35,264 nt of DNA from NCBI GenBank assembly GCA_030145395.1, contig JAQYVR010000229.1, forward strand, positions 1 to 35,264. The letters are read 5' to 3'. The translations under genes were made by a program, and so were the position numbers. Shown here one piece after another: positions 33,928 to 35,264 of the stretch. Each line of letters starts with the position of its first letter. Positions within the stretch are counted from its first letter, which is position 1. Source of the stretch: Desulfobacteria bacterium. GTDB taxonomy: Bacteria > Desulfobacterota > Desulfobacteria > Desulfobacterales > C00003060. The notes under the pieces were generated by a model. It was not told the origin of the DNA. It was given only the letters and a program-made list of their open reading frames with translations, and did not search any database.

Positions 33928-34560
33928 CTACGATGTAAACTTTGGTTTTCGCACTTCAACCAGCCCAGATCTGCACCCCGGCACAGCCCCTTTTACAATC
34001 AAAAGGTGTTGGTCCGGGCGAATATCAACAATTTCCAAGTTCCGCACTGTTACCCGGCTGTTTCCATAATGGCCGGGCATCTTACGCCCCTTGATAATCT
34101 TGGACGGCGTTGCAGAGGTCCCCACGGAGCCTGGGGCCCGATGAAACATAGAGCCATGAGTCGCCTTGCCTCCGCTAAATCCCCAGCGTTTTACAACACC
34201 AGAAAAGCCTCTGCCCTTGGAGACACCGCTTATATCGACACGCTCACCGACTTGGAACATATCAATGGTCAGGGCCTGGCCCAAGGTATACTCAGAAGGG
34301 TCATCCACTGAGATTTCTTTCAGAAAAGCATACGCCTGTCCGCCACTCTTCTTCAGATGCCCCTGCACGGGTTTGGTGATTCGCTTGGCCCGCTTTTCCA
34401 CGAATCCTACCTGCAGTGCATCGTATCCGTCGGTGGCCAGAGTCTTGACCTGAGTCACTACACAAGGCCCCACTTCGAGTACCGTGACCGGCACCTGCTG
34501 TCCCTCCGGCGAAAACAGGCTGGACATTCCGAGTTTTCTACCTAGTAGCCCTCTGTGCAT
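33928..34560 (-). CDS. rplC: Ribosomal protein L3
   Basis: 50S assembly protein, 210 residues, with GLLGRKLGMSSLFSPEGQ at the start and the signature FSGVVKRWGFSGGKATHGSM. The conserved glutamine site of PrmB methylation would lie in the GSxGTSATPSK region. ATG 34560. It is separated from rpsJ by an unusual 122-base spacer with an inverted repeat. Confidence 0.97.
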   Translation of the reverse strand: MHRGLLGRKLGMSSLFSPEGQQVPVTVLEVGPCVVTQVKTLATDGYDALQVGFVEKRAKRITKPVQGHLKKSGGQAYAFLKEISVDDPSEYTLGQALTIDMFQVGERVDISGVSKGRGFSGVVKRWGFSGGKATHGSMFHRAPGSVGTSATPSKIIKGRKMPGHYGNSRVTVRNLEIVDIRPDQHLLIVKGAVPGCRSGLVEVRKPKFTS

Positions 34561-34581
34561 TCTCTTTGTTCCTCGATGTCA

Positions 34582-34680
34582 GCATAGCTCAAAGCGCATG
34601 GCGCACGGAGCCAGTTTCCCAGAGGCAAAGCGGAGCTGATCTTCTATCCCCCGCTATGCGCTATGTGCTTTGCTCTATGC
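34582..34680. repeat. Inverted repeat between rpsJ and rplC
   Basis: The left arm 34582-34605 and the right arm 34657-34680 are complementary at 20 of 24 positions, with a 51-nt middle part. Both arms are built from GCATAG/GCGCAT-like words. It fills almost the whole 122-base spacer inside the S10 operon. It may be a small palindromic repetitive element tolerated between ribosomal genes; a regulatory role is also possible. Confidence 0.65.
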
Positions 34681-34682
34681 CC

Positions 34683-34997
34683 CTAGTCGAGTTTTATCTC
34701 GACGTCCACGCCAGCCGAAAGATCCAGCTTCATCAGAGCATCCACTGTCTGTTGAGTAGGATCCACTATGTCCAGAAGACGCTTGTGAGTTCGGATCTCA
34801 AACTGTTCACGGGACTTTTTGTCTTTGTGCGGTGACCTCAATACACAATACTTGTTGATCATGGTCGGCAGGGGTATTGGGCCCACAACTCTGGCGCCTG
34901 TTCGCCTGGCCGTATCAACAATGTCTGCAGTTGACTGGTCCAACAGCCTGTGATCGTAAGCCTTCATGCGAATCCGTATTTTTTGATCCTTAATCAT
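34683..34997 (-). CDS. rpsJ: Ribosomal protein S10 (NusE)
   Basis: 30S protein and transcription antitermination factor, 104 residues from ATG 34997 ([20 protein letters not shown]), with the signature [20 protein letters not shown]. Open frame upstream to 35045 has no family support. First gene of the S10 group after tuf. Confidence 0.96.
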   Translation of the reverse strand: MIKDQKIRIRMKAYDHRLLDQSTADIVDTARRTGARVVGPIPLPTMINKYCVLRSPHKDKKSREQFEIRTHKRLLDIVDPTQQTVDALMKLDLSAGVDVEIKLD

Positions 34998-35024
34998 AAT
35001 GTCAGTACCCAACTCTCTATTCAG

Positions 35025-35108
35025 ACACGAAGTGGCTCTTCTCAAGCCGTCAGGCGCAACCTGGCGCCAAATCGTTATTCGTGTTAGCGCTCAGGCTTCA
35101 CTTCGTGT
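35025..35108. other. Stem-loop between tuf and rpsJ
   Basis: ACACGAAGTG (35025-35034) is perfectly complementary to CACTTCGTGT (35099-35108), enclosing a second small stem CAGG/CCTG (35051-35054 with 35060-35063). It lies between the tuf stop and the rpsJ start, where the S10 leader would be. Possible regulatory leader or tuf processing element. Confidence 0.55.
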
Positions 35109-35122
35109 GCGATTCACCCAAC

Positions 35123-35264
35123 TTATTCCACGATTTCGCTGATGACGCCGGCACCTACGGTGCGACCGCCCTCACGTATGGCAAATCTGAGCTCTTTTTC
35201 CATGGCAATGGGCGTGATCAATTCACCGGAAATCGTCACACTATCGCCGGGCATCACCATCTCG
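35123..35264 (-). CDS. tuf: Elongation factor Tu, C-terminal fragment (runs off window)
   Basis: Only the last 46 codons and the TAA stop are inside the window. They read [20 protein letters not shown], then [26 protein letters not shown]: the end of domain III of EF-Tu, which carries aminoacyl-tRNA to the ribosome. The position directly before rpsJ is the usual tuf-S10 arrangement. Confidence 0.96.
   Translation of the reverse strand, partial: EMVMPGDSVTISGELITPIAMEKELRFAIREGGRTVGAGVISEIVE

Noticed and set aside
1-35264. CRISPR array, tRNA or rRNA genes, transposase or integrase genes
   Set aside because: No regularly spaced repeats, no recognisable tRNA cloverleaf or rRNA sequence, and no transposase or integrase frame was seen on either strand.

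Overview
The window looks like the chromosome of an anaerobic, probably sulfate-reducing bacterium of the Desulfobacterota (old Deltaproteobacteria). The evidence is the S10-spc-alpha ribosomal cluster in bacterial order, a FadL-type outer-membrane protein (a Gram-negative envelope), a NIL-ferredoxin protein typical of strict anaerobes, and non-pyrrolysine MttB-type corrinoid methyltransferases. The lineage is an inference; no 16S rRNA is present.

Layout. 1-1291 (-): FadL/OMPP1-type outer-membrane protein, missing only its stop codon. 1292-1972: non-coding, with a promoter, a 16-bp inverted repeat and a MITE-like repeat that runs up to the next gene. 1973-6518 (+): mannosyl-3-phosphoglycerate phosphatase-like HAD enzyme, CDP-alcohol phosphatidyltransferase, NIL-ferredoxin, mnmA and mtaB. 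6852-15213 (-): a catabolic/biosynthetic cluster read leftward from a strong promoter near 15381-15409: stand-alone MetH-type reactivation protein, MttB-family methyltransferase 2, methylcorrinoid:tetrahydrofolate methyltransferase, MttB-family methyltransferase 1, corrinoid protein, SAM methyltransferase, and an asparagine-synthetase-like ligase that lacks the nucleophilic Cys2. 15537-16028 (-): MarR-family regulator. 16237-19714 (+): a four-gene OpuC/ProU-type quaternary-amine ABC importer. 19897-19922: terminator of the ribosomal operon. 19974-35264 (-): rplQ-rpoA-rpsD-rpsK-rpsM-rpmJ-map-secY-rplO-rpmD-rpsE-rplR-rplF-rpsH-rpsZ-rplE-rplX-rplN-rpsQ-rpmC-rplP-rpsC-rplV-rpsS-rplB-rplW-rplD-rplC-rpsJ-tuf, listed in reverse of transcription.

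How the genes work together. The importer, regulator and corrinoid genes form a coherent unit: uptake of a betaine-like quaternary amine, demethylation by two MttB homologues onto a corrinoid protein, and methyl transfer to tetrahydrofolate for oxidation or assimilation. The unusual parts are the MetH-like activator (no RamA-type activator is visible) and the two downstream genes, a SAM methyltransferase and a glutaminase-dead AsnB homologue, which suggest an additional ligation/methylation step not described for standard MttB clusters. The NIL-ferredoxin, mnmA and mtaB run may be a sulfur-handling tRNA-modification unit.

The sharpest anomaly is in the essential gene secY: the reading frame is intact over its full expected length except for one in-frame UAG codon at 25069-25071, at the place of a lysine codon.
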